The position numbers and the translations under genes were made by a program. From Spinacia oleracea (lineage: Eukaryota; Streptophyta; Magnoliopsida; Caryophyllales; Amaranthaceae), in contig NC_079491.1 of NCBI RefSeq assembly GCF_020520425.1, forward strand, positions 99,603,152 to 99,667,151: a stretch of 64,000 bases of DNA. The letters are read 5' to 3'. This document shows, piece by piece, positions 22,011 to 35,937 of this stretch; position 1 is the first letter of the stretch, and each line of letters begins with the position of its first letter. Below the pieces are notes generated by a model. The model made no database searches and was not told where the DNA came from. It was given only the letters and a program-made list of their open reading frames with translations.

Positions 22011-22552
22011 TTTCTTCACTATCTTATAGAAGAATCTCATAGTTTTAGTGACCTAAACTCTATGTTTCTTCACTATCTAATAGAAGAATCTCATAGTTTC
22101 AGTGACTTGAACTCTATGTCTACTTGGGTATAGAACATCAAACAACAGAATATCAACAGGCACTTTGAGAGTCCTTTGAATATTCTGTTCTCCTTGAAGC
22201 ACTTGTAAAGTCTTCTAAGAGATGTCTATTCTTTAAAGCCACTTCTAAAGTCCTTAAAGAATACGTGTTTGGATTTTCTAAAGAACTTCCAAAAGCCTCC
22301 GGAATGTCCGTTTATCTTTGTTGTTCGCCTCGAATACTTTCGAGGTCTATTTTCTCCCACTTGTCATTTTGGAAACGAATCTCCAAAAGGACATTATTTC
22401 GAGCAAACAAACATTATGTTCTCAAAAATTCGTGGTAGAAACAATACCCTTGTGTCTCATTTGAATAAATCATAATGAAACATATATCTATACTTGGGCA
22501 TTAGTTTGTTGAATAACAAACACTAAGCTCCCACTGAGTTTAGCAACTCTTT

Positions 22553-22633
<81 letters not shown>

Positions 22634-25600
22634 ACGAATTTGGTTTAGTTTGGTGGTAGTTGAGCATTTTGTTTTAGAAATTATAGGAAAAGTCTTTATG
22701 ATTCATCATTGATCGAATCAAGTACTAATTGACTTCGATCATTCCAACTTAGATATGCCATATCTTATGGAGCTAGATCGTGAAATTACAACACACAATC
22801 ATTGATGATCATTTTTGGTCTTAAAGTAATCATCGTCATGATCTAACCTAGATCTTTATGATTTCTTGCAAGTGGATTTTATACTTTTGAATCTCTGAAC
22901 TAGTCAAACAGATTTAAACTTATATCACATTGAGTAAATAAACCAATATTCACTCAAATCTAGGTGAAATAATAAAGTCATAAAATCTTTCTTTAGCTTT
23001 GAACTCTATTGTCTAGGTGTTCTAACAATAGTTCACATCTTTTGTTACTTTCAACAAGTAAGACTAGCTTGTCTTGAATGATCTAGAAATCAATCAACTT
23101 TCAAAAGTCCATCAAAATAGAGCTTTAGAACGTTAACTTGTTGATATGGTCTAAGCAACAATGCTAAAGGTTTGTGGAACTCAAATCAAGAGATTGATTT
23201 GAACCTAGTAAAGTTCTTATTGTTAAAGAGTTGTTTGTTTTAATCAAGCACACATGACTCAACCCGTAAATGACCATTTCATTCAAATAAACAAACAAAC
23301 ATAGTTTTTGTTTTTCTTGAATGTGAGTCTTTCTGTGTTTGAGGACAAAAATTTAGGTATGCTGATTATGGAACAAAAATAACCATTAAGTTCCAGCCTT
23401 GAAAGGACTTAAAACAAACTAGATGACCCTACAACTAATGTAGCAAAGCCATGCTTCATTTCCCACTTGTAGGTCATTAGTGTAGCCTAGCTTCCATTGT
23501 TTGAGTTATTACCGAAGTAAGAACCTCAAGCGGTATATGATACCAAAGAAGTTTGATTGCTAGGTCACTTCTCTTTAAACATAAACTTATAGGTAGAAAC
23601 GGTATCGTAAATTCCTTTCTTCTGTTCCTTGTTTTCCTATTTCTTGTACCCTTTCTTATAGTCTTAAGAATTGACTTCTAGTGTTGACTTTTATACTTTG
23701 TTAGACATGTCCAATGTCACTCCAACAAAGTTCTTACCATTTTATTTATGTTGAATATTCTTTTTCAACTAGATGATCTTACCATAAGCTTCTAAAGTTC
23801 TCTAAGCATCGATCTATTCGAATGTCTAGGGACTAGACTCATTCGAGAATTAAATGGACAAAGATATTAGGTTGTTAACCATTGGTAAATCTGAGCGTTT
23901 AAACTCAACGCTTTATGATCTCAAAACTACATTGTATTTTGAATTCACAAGCACCAATCGGTTTGCCATTCGAATTTGATACTCGAAAACAACCATAAAA
24001 GTCGATATAAGAAACGTAAATTTAAATTGCTCATTTTCTCTCATTTTCGTGAATCGTTCTTGGATTCACTACCAATCGAGGAAATTTACTGTTACCTTTC
24101 TAAAAGGATTTACTGCAGTGCAAGATATTTAATTATAAACAATAATTAAAAAATACATTGAAGCATGCAAAGTCTAAACATTTATCATGAGTAATAACTT
24201 GAAAATTAAAGCAATCATGCAATTTAAACAAGTCATTGGCATTTTATTCGAATTTATTGTTCCGGCAGGTGTGAATAAAATGAATCCAAGATCCTTAAAT
24301 CATTGAAGAGTTAAGCATATTATGTATTTAGACTCAATTCTAAAATATTTTAGGTAAGTAAATCCTTTGCTAATAGTCTAGAAACTACTCTTGGTTGATA
24401 GGTACGTCTAAGAACTTATTAGGTAAACCCATCCCGTTTGCCACGACATAAAATGACTCCTTACTTATATCGTTGAGTTTCACCAAAACTAACATGTACT
24501 CATAATTATTTGTGTACCTTACCCCTTTAGGATCAATAAGTAACACCTTGCTATGGCGGAAAACTATTACTAAGATTGATGTAAAGGTTATCCAAGTAAG
24601 TGTTATTTTGGCATGACACCTTTTAACTCAATTTTTAAAGTTTGGAACTTAAGGCTCTTACTATGTTGGTTAGATTTTAAGTGAACTAAAATCCTTAATC
24701 ATGCAACATAATCAAGAAATAATCTCATGCATAATTAAGAAATATTTAAAGCAATAAATAACTTAAAGCATGCATAAGATATAAATGTGATCTAGTATGG
24801 CCCGACTTCATCTTGAAGCTTCAACTTCAAACTCCGTCTTGAATTTCACCATGGGAGGTGCCATTTTCTTCAAATAGGATATGCTTGAAACTAATTACAA
24901 CTATTTGATGGTACGCAGACCATATTTAAATTAAAAACCTTGGTGCATTAGACCAATTTTACATTCAAATTAATGGTACGCAGACCATATTTTCTATCCT
25001 ATTTGGGCCATACTAGTCACTTTCCATAACCTGCAAAACAGTACATTTACAATATACCATTCACCCATTCATTTATCAATGAATGGCCCACATAGCTGGT
25101 TAGTAGAACATATTATGCATCACATCAATATTTGCAGCAATTAGTCAAGGCTTCCAATAATCTACAAATTATTCAATCCTTATTAATTCTAATCAAGTTG
25201 TTTTAACCTTAAAGGAATGTAGACCTAATCAAGAGTTTATGACTAAAACGCTCCCACTAAAACCAAGAAATTTACATGCTTTACTAATTTTAAACATAAA
25301 ATTGAATTTCCTAGTCCAACCGGAAACATACAAATTTAATTAAAATTTAAAGCTCATATAAATTTATTATTTAAATCCTTTAATTTATTTTCAGTTTATT
25401 AAATTAATTAATTTAAATTTAATCAAGGTTTTAATTTTATTAAAATAATTAGTATAAATAAAATTTATAATAATTAAATTATTCAAAATTAAATTCCGAG
25501 AAAAAATTAAATTACGAATTTTAAATTTAATTAAAATCGTTTCTCCAACTGAAAATCAAAATTAAATTAAAACGGACCAATCGGGTCAAGACGAGCCCAT

Positions 25601-26712
25601 GGCCCGTCGAGTCCACGTAGCAGAAATGCCCCACTCGACTAATCGCATAGCAAGGCACGAGCAGCCACACGAAGACGCAGCAAGCCGAGGCAGCCACGCC
25701 AACGCGCATCAGCAGCTCGCTCGCTGTGGCGAGGCATCCCTCGCTGCCCTCGCGCGCAGCCTGCTTGCTTGCTTGGTGCCTTGCCTCTCTACCCATCTGC
25801 CCACTCGTCGCAGCACTCGACGCAAGGCAGGGCTGCTGCCTTGTGCTCTCGTGCCATGCGCTTGCTTGCTGCATTCGTACCGCATGGGCGACGAGCTCCC
25901 TTGCTCGTCGTCGCATGCCCGCACTATACAACACCCCTTAAGGGTAATACTTAGCGTCCATTGCTTCGTGCGTGCAAGGTTCGTGAACGGATTTTATAAA
26001 ATCAAAACTTTATAATTTAACTTTATCGACGAATTAATAAATCATATTAATTTCATAAATTTAGGGCGAAAAATCAAAAATTTATTATTTAAATTAATTT
26101 CCGATCAAGTTTATTTTCATGGATTTAAATCTAGGCCATAAATTTTTAAAATTTAAATTTTAACAAATTTTATGGTGGTTTTTAATCATGGATTCCTAAT
26201 TAAATTGCTAATTAATTATGAAAATCAAATCAAATTCTAAATTATTCGAAATTCAACAAATTAATTACAATTACAAATTAGGTTGTATAATTAACAAGCT
26301 TAGGCATTAAAATTGTTAAACATATACAGTAGGTCAATCATAAATTCAAGGTTTACAAACAAGAATCGCAAATATTTAATTTAACATCTTAAAAATTACA
26401 AATTTTGCGTTCGAAAAACTAAAACCTCCGAAAAGTCATAGTTAGGTTTCGAATTTGGGAATTCTGGGTTCGGCATCAAATCTTTGATTTTGGTCAAAAT
26501 TTTAAAACACCGTTTACATGCGAAATTCACTATAAAATTATACGATTCCGACCATTATTGACTAAACTGCCGAAAATTCTGCGAACATATAATTAAATAA
26601 TCGCACGAATTTGCAATTAATTACAAAAATCAAAATTAATCACCCATTTAATTCATTGCAAATTTATAAAATTTAACCATGTTAACTATAATTGATTATG
26701 GAATTAATTAGA
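22011..26712 (-). pseudogene. Decayed gag/integrase and leader region of the Copia element
   Basis: By position, this must once have held the leader, gag, protease and integrase of the minus-strand Copia element. I cannot make out a convincing domain. A 75-base (AT)n tract lies at 22556-22630. A GC-rich block at 25590-25930, rich in CTTGC and GCAGC words, resembles the GC-rich part of this element's LTRs. Predicted frames there run on both strands and I do not regard them as genes. The rest is AT-rich. Confidence 0.6.
22556..22630. repeat. (AT)n microsatellite
   Basis: An uninterrupted AT dinucleotide run of about 75 bases inside the Copia element. Confidence 0.97.
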
Positions 26713-26727
26713 GGCTCGTGATACCAC
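26713..26727 (-). other. Primer-binding site of the Copia element (initiator tRNA-Met)
   Basis: Reverse complement GTGGTATCACGAGCC, directly inside the right LTR. It matches the usual TGGTATCAGAGCC-type site with small changes, and fixes the minus orientation of the element. Confidence 0.82.
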
Positions 26728-28168
26728 TGTTAGGTTATGACAAATATAAAACATATATATTTCATGCGGAAAAACCATAAAGACAGGAATCCAAATTAAT
26801 TGCCACATAACAATTAGCATAATTTAGGATGCTTACATTTGTAGCGTGCCCTCCCTAGCTACTCCCGATCCGAACAAGAACAAGTTTAGGACTCCAAGTG
26901 TAGTCCCTCCGTAGATAGTCCACAGCACATTCGGATCCGCCTTAGATTCAATTAATTAGAATTTAGCCTAAGGTTTTATGTTTATTCGATTATAATTTGT
27001 GGCAAATTATTAACTTTAGTTTTAGCTTAAAACTATATGAATACTTGAATTGATGTATTATAAGTTGTGATTGCCATCACCTATTTATAGAGTAGGATCA
27101 TCGGAACTAGAAACCTACTAGGATTCAATTTATCTAATCTTATTAGAATTAGATACTAATTAAATCTATTAATTCAGTGTTTAACTAAACAACTAATTCT
27201 AGTAGTTTTAGGAAAATAATCTTTAATCGAACTAATCCTAAACGCTTAAGGATTCGATGCATGCACGAACTCAATGCACACACACGCACAGCCCACGAAG
27301 GGCGCTGGGCGCGGGCGCGCGGATCTCGGCCCAGCAGCGCTGGCTCGCAGCCCATGCTTGGGCGCGCCAGCCTGCTAGCCTTCCCTTGCTCGCTGGGCCT
27401 GGCCTTGCGTGCCTTGGCGGGCTGCTGGCTCGCCTTGCTGTGCGCGGTCTTCGTTAGGCGCAGGCCTGGCTTCGTGATGGGCCTTGCGTCTAGCAAGCTC
27501 GTCCGATGTTTATTTCGTACGACGCGCTTCCGATTAATTTTCCGATTCCGGAATTCATTTCTGATTCGAACAATATTTAATAATTCCGATTCCGGAATTA
27601 ATTTCCGTTTCGAACAAATATTTAATATTTCCGATTCCGGAATTATTTTCCGATTCCGATAATATTTCCGATTCCGACAATATTTCCGTTTCCGGCAATA
27701 TTTCCGATTCCGACAATATTTCCATTTCCGATAATATTTTCCGATACGTACCATGTTTCCGTTTCCGGCAACATCTACGACTTGGATAATATTTATATTT
27801 CCGATACGATCCATATTTCCGTTTCAGGCAATATCATCGTTTCCGGAGTATTCATAATTTGTCTTTTGACGATTTCAGCTCCCACTGGAACCGAGATCCG
27901 CCGATTCCGAATATCCATAAATTGAGTATTTAATTCACTTAAATACTTGATCCGTTCACGTACTATTTGTGTGACCCTACGGGTTCAGTCAAGAGTAAGC
28001 TGTGGATTAATATTATTAATTCCACTTGAACTGAAGCGGCCTCTAGCTAGGCATACAGTTCACTTGATCTCACTGAATTTATTAACTTGTATAATTAATT
28101 AATACTGAACCGCATTTATTAGACTTAGTATTGAATGCATACTTGGACCAAGGGCATTATTTCCTTCA
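26728..28168 (-). repeat. 5' LTR of the minus-strand Copia element
   Basis: 1441 bp, the partner of 2207-3675. Minus-strand TATA-like element near 27080-27090. A GC-rich part at 27257-27500 and TTTCCGATTCCG-type repeats at 27520-27850 mirror the other LTR. Followed by AGTAT at 28169-28173. Confidence 0.93.
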
Positions 28169-28887
28169 AGTATGACCCTGACACTCTTAAGGCGTTTTGT
28201 GAACAGAAATGTATAGTTCACGAAACAACGGCTCCTTACACACCCGAACAAAACGGGATTGCTGAAAGGAAAAATAGAACTTTAAAAAATATGATGAATT
28301 CAATGCTTATTAGTTTTGGGCTTCCTGATAACATGTGGGGGAGGCTATTCTTTCTGCTTGTCATGTTTTGAACAGGGTGCCTCACATGAAGCTGGACAAG
28401 ACCCCATATGAGCTATGAAAAGGTCGAGCACCAAGCCTGAAATACTTGAAAGTGTGGGGGTGTCTAGCAAAAGGTGGCATACCCAGTTTCAAGAGGGACA
28501 AGTTTGGTCCCAAAAAGGTTGATTCTATATTTATTGGTTATGCTTATCAAAGTGCTGCTTATCGTTTTCTTGTTAAGGGTGCTAACAACTCGTATGCAGG
28601 TGGTAATATTATTGAAGCAAGAGATGCTGAGTTTTTTGAAAATAATTTTCCATTGAAAATCTCTTGCATCAATAATGATGTATCATCTCCGACACTTCTA
28701 ATTCCTTGCCTATTGCTCCTTCTTCCGCTACTAATAATGATTCTGATTTGGAACCAAGAATAAGCAACAGGGCAAGAAAGGAAACAAGCTTTGGTGATGA
28801 GTTTATTACTGCTTTTCTGACTGAATCTTTCTTGATTAATGATGATTTTTTGTATGTCTTTATTTTAGAAGATGACCCTTGAACCTA
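28169..28887 (+). pseudogene. Ty1/Copia integrase fragment, downstream half
   Basis: Continues the integrase frame interrupted at 2206. It contains YDPDTLKAFCEQKC, HETTAPYTPEQNGIAERKNR (the Glu-bearing part of the core), LKVWGCLAKGG, FIGYAYQSAAYRF and the region before reverse transcriptase (LEPRISNRARKET). Frameshifts lie near 28370 and 28680, and there is a TGA at 28879-28881. Homology stops at 28888, where an antisense LTR begins. Confidence 0.85.
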
Positions 28888-29245
28888 TGACGGACTAAAT
28901 CGCACTCCTATCAAAGATAAACCTAACGTTCACCAACTAAAAATATAGCAAGGGAAGTAGGAAAATAGTGTTCTTTCTACTACTAATAAGGTCTAGACTA
29001 TTGGAAACAAGAAAATGGTTTAGTTTGATAATTATGACAAGAATTAAATCGGGATAAATCAATAATAAAGGAATCTAGGGAAAAGGTTCACCACGAATGC
29101 AATTCAGGATTGGAAAACGGACAACAATAATCAATCAATAACCATAACTAGGAAACATGCATCTCTGGAATCTTATGAATTCCTATGGAGAATATAACTA
29201 GCATACTCTCGCTATGTACCAGAAATAAATCCTATCTAACTATGT
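28888..29245 (-). repeat. Antisense, diverged Athila-type LTR fragment (R-U5)
   Basis: The reverse complement matches the last third of the Athila-type LTR: GTTTCC near AGTCTA, TAGTAGAAAGAACACT, ACTTCCCTTGCTA, and an end in CCGTCA. The LTR end is at 28888. Towards 29245 similarity fades and the U3 part is missing. It is clearly much older than the element at 6439. Confidence 0.75.
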
Positions 29246-30563
29246 GTTTTAAAGAGTTACTATATGTTTTGTAGAGTTTCTATGCGATTTGTGTCTATCC
29301 AACTTTATATACGTTTTTATTTTCTTATTTTTCAAAATTTCAGATCTACATTCTGTTCATTTATCTCTCTTTGTTTTCTCTCTATGCTTTTCATACGTTT
29401 TAATAGTTACTATGTTATCATTATGTTCTTTTTATGTTATTTTTTATACTCTATGTTATTAGTAATAAGAGTGACTATATTATTATGACAGTAACTATAG
29501 GACTATAATAATAACTATATCTGCAATCTACGAGTGTCTTACCATCACTAATTCTAAGGGTTACTATATGATGCATAATAGAAACTATATGTTTTATACA
29601 TAGTTACTATATTATTTTTTCATATTTAAATGTTAAATTATTAACTTAGTTTATATATTATTGATTCAGAAATACAAAGATGATGCATCCAGATTTGAAG
29701 TCGTGCAAAGAATAACTTTCTGCAAGCTAAAAAAACAAGAGAAGAAGAAGAAAATTATGACAACAATGAAAACCAAGGACGTGGTAGAGGAAGGAGAGGA
29801 CGCGGACGTGGAAGGAGAGGGCGTGTTGGTGGAAGAAAGGGACGTAGACGTAGCGATTAATATTTTTTAGTTCAAAAAAACATTTGAGTTTAATGTGGTT
29901 TATATAATAGATGCAAATCATTAGAATGTCGTACCTAAAAATAACTAACCATGTAGTTAATGTTTTCCTTAATTGTCGTTCAATAGTTATAATTACTCTT
30001 ACTTTTGATATACCTTCTCTTTTTTATTTCAGTCATTACATGATATATAATAGTAACTATATAATAGAAAAAGTTACTATATGACCTCTAAAGCATCTAT
30101 ATATCGTATTGTTTATTTTATAATATAGTAATTGTTCTATAGTTAAAATTATTTTTTTATACTCGTATGATATAGTTAATCTTTGGATTGAATAGTTATT
30201 CTTATCGAAATGACTATATTATTATTATTTTCATCGTTATTATTCTGAAGATATAGTAACTTTATTGAACATATAGTTTCTATAATTTACTCTTTTTGTC
30301 TTCAAGAATGAATATATAATTACTCTTAATTTTGATATAGTTACTCTTTTTATAACATTAACTATATGATATATAAGGATGATTTTACAATGACTACATT
30401 AATTTGGTAGCCATTATAAACTTTAAATCTTGACCTTATATTTAGATGTATTAAATCTACACCACTTATTTTCTATTGACTTGACTTTAATTTATTTATT
30501 TTTTAAAATATGTTTTAAAAAAATTGAAGAAAATGACAAAAAAAAGTTATTATAAAAAAATAA
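29246..30563. repeat. AT-rich repeat DNA with dispersed GTTACTATATGAT motifs
   Basis: Many degenerate copies of a GTTACTATATGA(T)-like word occur on both strands, for example near 29570, 30040, 30075, 30245 and 30355. The same vocabulary resumes at 36640-36950 and 37205-37260, so one repeat has been split by the Copia element at 30569. I do not recognise the family. Confidence 0.65.
29675..29860 (+). pseudogene. Remnant exon encoding an Arg/Gly-rich tail
   Basis: After a possible splice acceptor at 29675 (GATTCAG), a frame reads KYKDDASRFE. The next frame reads AKKTREEEENYDNN and then a run of GRGRGRRG-type residues ending VGGRKGRRRSD at TAA 29858-29860. An acidic patch followed by an RGG-like tail is typical of nucleic-acid-binding proteins, and this may be the last exon of a transposon or host gene. 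I cannot name it; the frame change argues for decay. Confidence 0.35.
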
Positions 30564-30568
30564 CTTCT
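30564..30568. repeat. Target-site duplication CTTCT, left copy
   Basis: CTTCT before TGTTGTGAAATAG at 30569, repeated at 36115-36119 after ATTCATAACA. Confidence 0.92.
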
Positions 30569-30745
30569 TGTTGTGAAATAGAGAGAGGAAATAGGGAGAG
30601 AACAACGGTGTCTATTTTATTCCATGAACAAAAGAGGTATATATATACAGAGTAGGGTTTGCTTGGAGAACAATAAACCCTAAGATCTAGAATACTCTGA
30701 AATATACTTAGGGGTATAATGGGCATCCACATAATATTCATAACA
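30569..30745 (-). repeat. 3' LTR of the Ale-type element
   Basis: TGTTGTGAAATAGAG...ATTCATAACA, 177 bp. Partner at 35938. Confidence 0.93.
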
Positions 30746-33700
30746 CTCCCCCTTGGATGTCCATTATAGAATACTATGCCTTGTTAAAACCTTACTAGGA
30801 AAACCCTGTGTGATAAAAACCCAGTGAAGGAAAAAGAGTACATTATTCTTCATAATACGCTTGAGATGTTGCCTCGTTAAAAACCTTACTAGGAAAACCC
30901 AGTGGGACAAAACCATGGTTAAGGGAAAAAGAGTGCAACACGTATTTCTCCCCCTGATGAATACATCATTTGAGATTTTCTGGTGCAATCAATCCAATAT
31001 TGTTGAGTAGCTTCTCAAATGTAGTAGCATGAAGTTCCTTGAAAATTGATTCTCCAAAGTGTATCTTGAATCTCCAATTCTCCACTTGAACAGATGAAGT
31101 GAATATCTTTATCACCAATGCTCTGAAAATAATACTTGTAAGATCATTTGTTTTTCTCTATCTCATTTGATACGTTTGTTTTCGAGTTTCTCGATGCATA
31201 ATACTTTAGCTTCACCTTAGATAGATACATTTTCTTGTATGAAACTTATCCATACATATTGGACTTATATACCTTCTTCTAGAGGTTATAAATAGTAGTT
31301 TTCAATCAATAATGATCAAACTTTCTTTGGTCATGAAAATTCAAGATAAATAACAATATCATCGTCCAACTCGGAGGTATAATATAGCTAATAATTTTAT
31401 TTATACTATGGTTCTTCTGGACCATAAAATAAAATTCATCATAAGGACATTACATACTTTTATCTTATATTTTAAGATGATTCGTATTTGTACAAGAATT
31501 CTTCTTTGAATAATTGAGTATGTGTATTTCATAACTCTTACGTACTCAAACTTCAGGTTGAATTGTCTTCAAAAACACTCTTTTAAAGTTTTGATAATAT
31601 CACATCAATGTTGTAAAATTCATATGCAAAACTCACAGGGCTAGATGTTTAAGAAAATCATGTATAAGTTCTTCAGGAACTTTTCTTATTTGCATGATTC
31701 ATAACATACCATTAAATCAATATTATATTTCTTTTGCAACTACGAGCCCAATGAAGCAAGAATCTCATCTTATAAATTTCCATAAAGTTGCAAATCCGTC
31801 TTACCATTCTTTGGATTCATATTTCATATACGATATCATAATAGTTTTGAAACATGTTATATGAAATTATAACTAGATAATTCTACATCATACCATGATA
31901 AAACATAAAACAAACTAAATGTATGATGAATGATGCATTTACCTATTAACTACACATGTATATGAATGTAAGACTCAAATGCAAAACATTGTACAATGTG
32001 GATATTTCAAATCCATAACTTGTTGGACTTCAAGTCCATGAGCTCATTTGATCATCATAGTTATGTCTACATCGAAACAGACATAGATTTACGATCCCCT
32101 TTACAAAATCCATTATTTCTCGCATATGCATTATATTTCGGTTCCATCATCTACCGGTATCATCAAAATTCTTCAACATATACTTTGCATGCTATTTATT
32201 AATGATATCTGAATACTTATTCAATAGGTACCATTCATTTTTTCTCACGGGCTATCTATTATTGTTCAGATATCTATACCACTTCAAGGGTATTTCATAC
32301 ACTATATAATTAATAGTGTTTTCTTTATTTTCAAAAATATCATCAACTGCATTATCTTGCCATCCTTTTCATATAATCAATATGTTGGAACCGTAGATAT
32401 AATCTACACTTCAGGTGTAGAGATTTAAATAAATATTGGCAAGATATATATTTCTCAACACTTACTATATGTAACATTGAGCACTATGACTATCATAAAC
32501 CTTTATGCCTTTGAACATGTAACAATTTAACACAATCAAGTCATAGATATTTATGTCCAAACATACTTCGAGGACATAAAACTGGCATGTACACTTACTC
32601 ATATGGGGATCAATTTATTATCTTTCAATTTTGCCAACTTATTCTTGCTCGTCTCCCCCTAAGTTGGGAAAATATTTTCAATATGTTATGGGGCATACAA
32701 AATTTCACCAACTAAATAATACACTTTTCAACGTGTATTTTGATAAATATTACATACTTTTGTTCTCTTCTGGAGATCAACATTGATTATGGGGAGTAGA
32801 TATAATATGCAGTTGTTTTCTTCATATTTTCTCTTTTCGTGCTGACGTATGATTGCCTTCATCAAGAGATTTATGATGCTTATTTATGATACTTAAATCA
32901 ATCACAAAATACTTGTAAATTTATTGGTGATCTTCAAGTCACCTACTATCATTCTGGTGAACTTCAGGTTACTTACTATCATGGTGAACTTCAAATCACC
33001 TATCATTATACAATTTTCCAAAATCATTAATATCTCTTGTATTTATTTTCTCAATCGATTCATTATAACTATTCGATTGAAATACAACTCAACCTCATCA
33101 TTTTGTCCTGCCTTTGAATATATACAACATATGAGGGAGTGTCAGCACATAAAATTTTATTTGATAAGAATTTTTAAATTCTCATAATGGGTGTTCTTAA
33201 ACCCGGATGGCCTGGATTATCACATCATGCGTATATAATATCATATAAAATATTTCATTCGATAACTGCTGGTTATCTTCTCAAAGTGATCACTGTAATT
33301 ATAGAATACTCACATATTGTGATGTGATATAACGACACAAGCTGGTGTCTCAATTATAACGGCAAGACAATCCAAACAAAACTTAGGGAAGATAGCTTGT
33401 ACTCTTCAAGAGTATCCATTACAACTTTGGTACATATCACAAAAGTATACATCTTCAGAATGTAGTATATTACTCATGCTCATAGAGCGAGTCAATAAGA
33501 CATGATCAAATATTTGTACCAAGTTTAACATATTGTATTATAATCCTGATCATATACTACTAATTTTATTATGTTGAGAGCTATTTCCCACTAATCCTTG
33601 CATGTATTCATTTATGAATTTGGGTTGGAGAGCGCTACAATATTTACTAGACATATATTTTCATACACCATGTTTATCTACAATTTATTCCCTTTTGATG

Positions 33701-35937
33701 GGTGCTAATAAAGCTCAACAAGATGCTTTGGTGTAATGGGTCAAACATTTGTTCAATTTTCCTCTGCAACCAACCAAAAATATAAAATTTGTATTTTCTC
33801 ATCATTAACTTTCACATGCTTTTCATCATTTACAATCTCACTTCTGGTGTGTATATGTGTATTTTGAAGTTACATTTGTACTCATTTATTCACCCATGAT
33901 TATACTATATTTTACATCCTCGATCATGACTATTGACATTATCTTCACTATCTTTAGTCATTCAATTTTTCATTCACTTCTGGGAATGGTTTACCTAATT
34001 GAACGTGATCATAATACTTTTCTTCAGGATTTCGTTATTTGTCTCATCCACCAAAAAGACAATATATAACTATTTAAAAACACTCTTAAGTCTTTCTCAA
34101 AAATATTGTGTCTGCAGGACCACACTAGTTCCATGAAAGAAATGTAGGGTATCTTGACAACAAGATTTAGAAACTATTATAGTTTTCTAGGTCATATTTT
34201 CTTGTACTTCTCCAAAAGGTCTGCGGACCTTTAATGGTCAAAAGTCTAAACTTAAATCGTGAACCTATTTTAACTTGTAAACAACAGTCAAAAGTATATT
34301 CGCATTTCAACATATAACACCCTTGATAAATAATTTTGTTCAAGGAAGAGCAAGACCACATATTTAAGTTCTTCAATATTATCTAGTAAATTCTATTATA
34401 AACTCTACTTGTTTTAATAGACCAATATCCTTTTTCTCCATAGCGGTAACATACATTGGTCAAGTATCATTTTTATTTTGTTCTTGTTTGTTGACATCTT
34501 TGTCCCACTTCTGGTGGGGATATGAGTTATTGAGAGAACCATCTCGGCCTCAAACTCGACCATATTCGTATTTGCATATGCATATGCATGAAAGGTGGAG
34601 TACATATTTTCTTACCAATTTGCATATGCATGAAAGGTGGGGTACATATTTTCTTACCTATTTGCATAAGTAATTTCCTCCCACATAAGTTCAATCGAGA
34701 AATTATTCTGAACTTATTTGAGTTCATTGACTCATAGACTAAAATAATGTAATCTTAATGAAACCACTCATAACGAGCTTTTGGTAATACTCTCTATCAC
34801 AATTTTTTTTTTTTGGTGGTCATACGTACTTTTCCTTTAGATTACTCCAAGTAATTTGTGGGTCTTTAATAGTCACATAATCAGTTTTAACTTTTAAGCC
34901 CTTCGTGGAGGTGATGACGAAGGAATATCTTAGTCTTAGCTATATCTTGACATGTTGCTTTATTTCCTTCTTTTATTTTGTCACCAAGCACTATTGTATC
35001 TAGGTGTATTTCAACATCTAATACCCATAATAAATAATTCTTTCCAATGATATTAATGGGAACAAGTTTAAAAGTTTATAAGCTTCGATATAATTCACTA
35101 TACAAAATAATAAAATAGGAATCAAGGAATACTAAACATATGCATATAAATATAAATATTATAGGTCAAAGGCCAGAATGATAATATTATACACATACAT
35201 ACCAAGCATATAACACATACGTACTAAATTATATGATTTTATATTTCTAATTCTTCCAACACTTTTCGCAAGATACCAAATCACCAAAAGAGTTATGTCA
35301 TTGCGACAATACAAAGTTAATCGATCTTTCGCACAATACAAACACATATAACCCAAATATAATAATGTAAAAATGTAATACAGCCATAATATAATACATT
35401 TGCTTCAATATATCGTGGCATCATTGTGTGAAACCAACCAATTGAGTACTATTTTTTTTTTTTTTTTTAAAATTATTTATCACATAATGCCACTGGAACC
35501 CAATCTCCATTAAAACTTTTCACACAATTGAGTACTAATTTTTATCATATAATGCCGATCTCCATAAAAACTAGTGTGGAGTTAAACATGATCCTAAATT
35601 GCTAATCTAATTGCCGCCCAATAAAATACGGAGTGAAAAAAACAAATCCAACATCTAAGTTGCTAATCAACCGACAGAAATTTGCCACAAATACAACATT
35701 CAGTTCCGATCGTATGAACAAAATATATATAAAAGGATAGCGCACGATTTAAAACCAAATAATAAAAATTTACCGAATTCAAAACTAATCCAACATTTGG
35801 CAAATACTTGCGGCACAACATCAAACATATAATTCAAATATAATACGGAGTACGCATGCACTTACCTTGAATCTAACGGCGGTAGTTTCTTTGGATTTTC
35901 TTTCTGCTCAGTCTGCTAGGGTTTGGTGCTGATAACG
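30746..35937 (-). pseudogene. Degenerate gag-pol of the Ale-type element
   Basis: Only the RNase H C-terminus (about 30985-31060) and weak reverse-transcriptase-like words are readable on the minus strand. The repeated text around 30780-30930 (CTTACTAGGAAAACCC, found twice) is the usual 3' untranslated part of this Copia group. The rest is AT-rich and full of stops in all frames. Confidence 0.6.
34570..34670 (+). repeat. Tandem duplication of about 46-50 bp
   Basis: Two adjacent near-identical copies of a unit starting TTTGCATATGCATGAAAGG and ending TTTTCTTACC, with the start of a third. It lies within the Ale-type element. Confidence 0.85.

Larger units (their letters stand above)
2207..28168 (-). 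mobile_element. Minus-strand Ty1/Copia retrotransposon with two LTRs, carrying nested insertions
   Basis: Two direct LTRs (2207-3675 and 26728-28168) start TGTTAGG and end CCTTCA, flanked by AGTAT on both sides. Orientation is minus. The primer-binding site for initiator tRNA-Met adjoins the right LTR (reverse complement GTGGTATCACGAGCC, 26713-26727), and a purine tract (reverse complement CAATGGGAGAC) adjoins the left one. Without the nested DNA (4888-20565) the element is about 10.3 kb. Its coding region is badly decayed. Reverse transcriptase is recognisable around 21000-22000 and RNase H at about 4400-4880. The LTRs differ by a few percent and by an indel of roughly 10 bases, so this element is older than the Athila-type one inside it. 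Confidence 0.93.

Noticed and set aside
25527..26015. Long frames on both strands in a GC-rich block
   Set aside because: Several frames overlap with no domain, low-complexity composition and no conserved motif. The block lies in the leader region of a dead Copia element.
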